A stretch of DNA of 5,949 bases, taken from contig JAFTHD010000220.1 in assembly GCA_017457585.1 (NCBI GenBank), forward strand, positions 1 to 5,949, written 5' to 3'. Position numbers and translations under genes: made by a program. Positions 4,547 through 5,949 of this stretch are shown one piece after another (position 1 is the stretch's first letter; every line of letters starts with the position of its first letter). The notes under the pieces are model-generated. The model saw nothing but the letters and a program-made list of their open reading frames with translations. It ran no database searches and was not told the DNA's origin. Origin of the DNA: Bacillota bacterium (GTDB taxonomy: Bacteria; Bacillota_A; Clostridia; Peptostreptococcales; Anaerovoracaceae).

Positions 4547-5949
4547 CTATCTCACCTCCCCGGCACGAATCAGTTCTATAGCACCTTCAGGACAGGCTTC
4601 CGTACATATGCCGCACCCTATACATCTTGACGCATTCACCTGATGGTATCCGGCACATATATATCTGGACGCCTCCTGTCTTGCCTGTTTACCAGTGAGA
4701 AGATGCCTGCCTACTTCAAAGCCTTTATCAGCCATGGTAGTGCCTTCAATTATTTCGTACTTTGGATTGTCTTCTGTCTGTTCCGGCACGATAAAATCCA
4801 CGTCTACATCGTCGCCGCTCAGGAAGCTGTGAACGGCAAGCGCCCCTGCTCTTCCTGCCTCTACGGAAGGCATGCCGCATGTTCCTATGCTCAGCACACC
4901 ACTTATCGGTGTGCGCAGCTTTTCATCGGTAACGAGCCTGCCCCTCTCATCCGTCTTCAATGCAGGATTTCGGGCTACAACCGTTGCAGTATCTGCCATC
5001 CCGGTATCGCCTATTACCAATGTGTCGCACGGAACATTGATAACAAGATCCTTTGATATGATCCTCAGCTCTGCCGCCTTAATGTTGCCGTCGCCCGTAT
5101 CAAGTCCCACCAGCTCTGTTCCTGTCACCAGATTGACGCCCTCTTCCAGGGCATCGCTTACCGCTCCCGTTCTCCGGTCAAGTTCTTCTCTGGAGCATCT
5201 GCATATCAGCGTCACATCGCCGGCGTACTCTTTTAGCTTTCTCGCAACGTCAACTGCCATCTCGTCGCTTCCTGTGACTATGGCATTACCGCCGATGCTG
5301 TTGATTATAAGATTTCTCGTAAGCCTTGAGGCCAGAGATATCATCTCAAATATGCCTACCGAATAGGCTCCCGGCATATCAGGCCTTACGCCTCTGCTCT
5401 CGCCAATTGCAAAGAGAATTGCACCAAAGCCTTCCGCCTTGAGTTCGCTAATTGACGGTTTGATTCCGGCAGATGCGTTTGTTATCACCTGGATTCCGGA
5501 TGCTTCTACCTTGGCCAGTTCATCACCTGCCCCGTCTGAATCTATTCTTTTTTCCGTGGCAAACCAGCGATACTTGCCGCCGAGATACGGCGTCTTTTCA
5601 AATATCACCGGTGCATATCCCTTTTTCGCCAGTTCTATTGCTGCGGTAATGCCTGCGATGCCTCCGCCAATAACGGCCACTTTCTTTTTCTTTGCGAAGT
5701 CCGGTGCTTCTCTGTCCACCAGCAACGGCATATCTTCTTCGATTCCAGCCTGCCTCAGCAGGGAAATGATGTCCTCAGCAGGGGCAATATTGATCCTGCC
5801 TGTTTTGCTGAAGATGGTAGTCTCTCTCTGAGGTCTTACCATAGCGATCTCTTCGCGTACGATCGTTTCATCACCCTGTCCCGCAAAGTCTGCATGCCTG
5901 TACGGGAAGTGTCTCCCTCTCAAAAAGGCATCCACATGCTCTGCGGCCT
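4547..5949 (-). CDS. GltD-like FAD/NAD(P) oxidoreductase with C-terminal [4Fe-4S] motif, N-terminus missing
   Basis: The frame is open to the right edge, so this is the C-terminal part (466 complete codons) of a longer protein. A GTG at 5933-5935 could be taken as a start, but the preceding codons (AAEH) read on into VDAFLRG, the usual end of a GltD-like FAD domain (compare AAxxIDRFLRG), so the gene very probably continues. Numbered from that GTG, the present part contains: a linker to about residue 83; a second Rossmann FAD domain with VIGGGIAG (88-95) and E113; a nucleotide-binding segment VTGSDEMAVDVARKL (220-234) resembling the GGGNVAMD region of glutamate synthase beta subunits; a closing FAD segment GVLSIGTCG (346-354); and a single ferredoxin-type motif CIGCGICTEACP (438-449), giving ligands C438, C441, C444 and C448. 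This suggests two tandem oxidoreductase modules feeding one iron-sulfur cluster. Likely role: NAD(P)H-dependent electron transfer, probably to the flavoprotein encoded immediately downstream. The true substrate cannot be read from the sequence. Confidence 0.8.
   Translation of the reverse strand, partial: AAEHVDAFLRGRHFPYRHADFAGQGDETIVREEIAMVRPQRETTIFSKTGRINIAPAEDIISLLRQAGIEEDMPLLVDREAPDFAKKKKVAVIGGGIAGITAAIELAKKGYAPVIFEKTPYLGGKYRWFATEKRIDSDGAGDELAKVEASGIQVITNASAGIKPSISELKAEGFGAILFAIGESRGVRPDMPGAYSVGIFEMISLASRLTRNLIINSIGGNAIVTGSDEMAVDVARKLKEYAGDVTLICRCSREELDRRTGAVSDALEEGVNLVTGTELVGLDTGDGNIKAAELRIISKDLVINVPCDTLVIGDTGMADTATVVARNPALKTDERGRLVTDEKLRTPISGVLSIGTCGMPSVEAGRAGALAVHSFLSGDDVDVDFIVPEQTEDNPKYEIIEGTTMADKGFEVGRHLLTGKQARQEASRYICAGYHQVNASRCIGCGICTEACPEGAIELIRAGEVR

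Noticed and set aside
3443..5831. Several plus-strand open frames of 73-201 residues opposite the two redox genes
   Set aside because: The minus-strand frames hold clear FAD and iron-sulfur motifs; the plus-strand products show no recognised family and are explained as shadows.

Overview
The window looks like chromosomal DNA from an anaerobic member of the Bacillota, most likely the class Clostridia. This is an inference from three things: a PurL of the long clostridial type, a yycJ-rlmH gene pair of the kind seen near the wal locus in Bacillota, and redox flavoproteins carrying ferredoxin-like motifs. Strong AGGAG-type ribosome binding sites and SigA-like promoters fit as well. No species can be named from the sequence alone. 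There is no transposase, tRNA, rRNA, CRISPR array or phage gene, and most of the window is ordinary housekeeping sequence.

Layout. (1) Positions 1-717, minus strand: the first 239 codons of purL (phosphoribosylformylglycinamidine synthase), running off the left edge. (2) Positions 718-918: a divergent promoter region with one good SigA-type promoter per direction. (3) Positions 919-3237, plus strand: a probable three-gene operon. It holds a YycJ/WalJ-type metallo-beta-lactamase-fold hydrolase, then a 150-bp gap containing a 39-bp tandem repeat, then rlmH (23S rRNA pseudouridine-1915 methyltransferase), then a papain/C39-like cysteine protease homologue of unknown role with no signal peptide. 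(4) Positions 3238-3355: a convergent intergenic region with a nested hairpin. (5) Positions 3356-5949, minus strand: two abutting redox genes. The upstream one is a GltD-like FAD/NAD(P) oxidoreductase with a C-terminal [4Fe-4S] motif, incomplete because its N-terminus lies beyond the right edge. The downstream one is a geranylgeranyl-reductase-family flavoprotein that starts directly after the upstream stop codon.

How the genes may work together. The yycJ-rlmH pair is conserved housekeeping context, and the protease homologue appears to be a local addition to that transcript. The two redox genes look translationally coupled. A plausible but untested reading is an electron relay: the GltD-like protein takes electrons from NAD(P)H and passes them through its iron-sulfur cluster to the geranylgeranyl-reductase-like flavoprotein, which would reduce an isoprenoid or other hydrophobic substrate. 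The best candidates for new biology are this redox pair, the uncharacterised protease homologue, and the 39-bp repeat that runs into the rlmH ribosome binding site.
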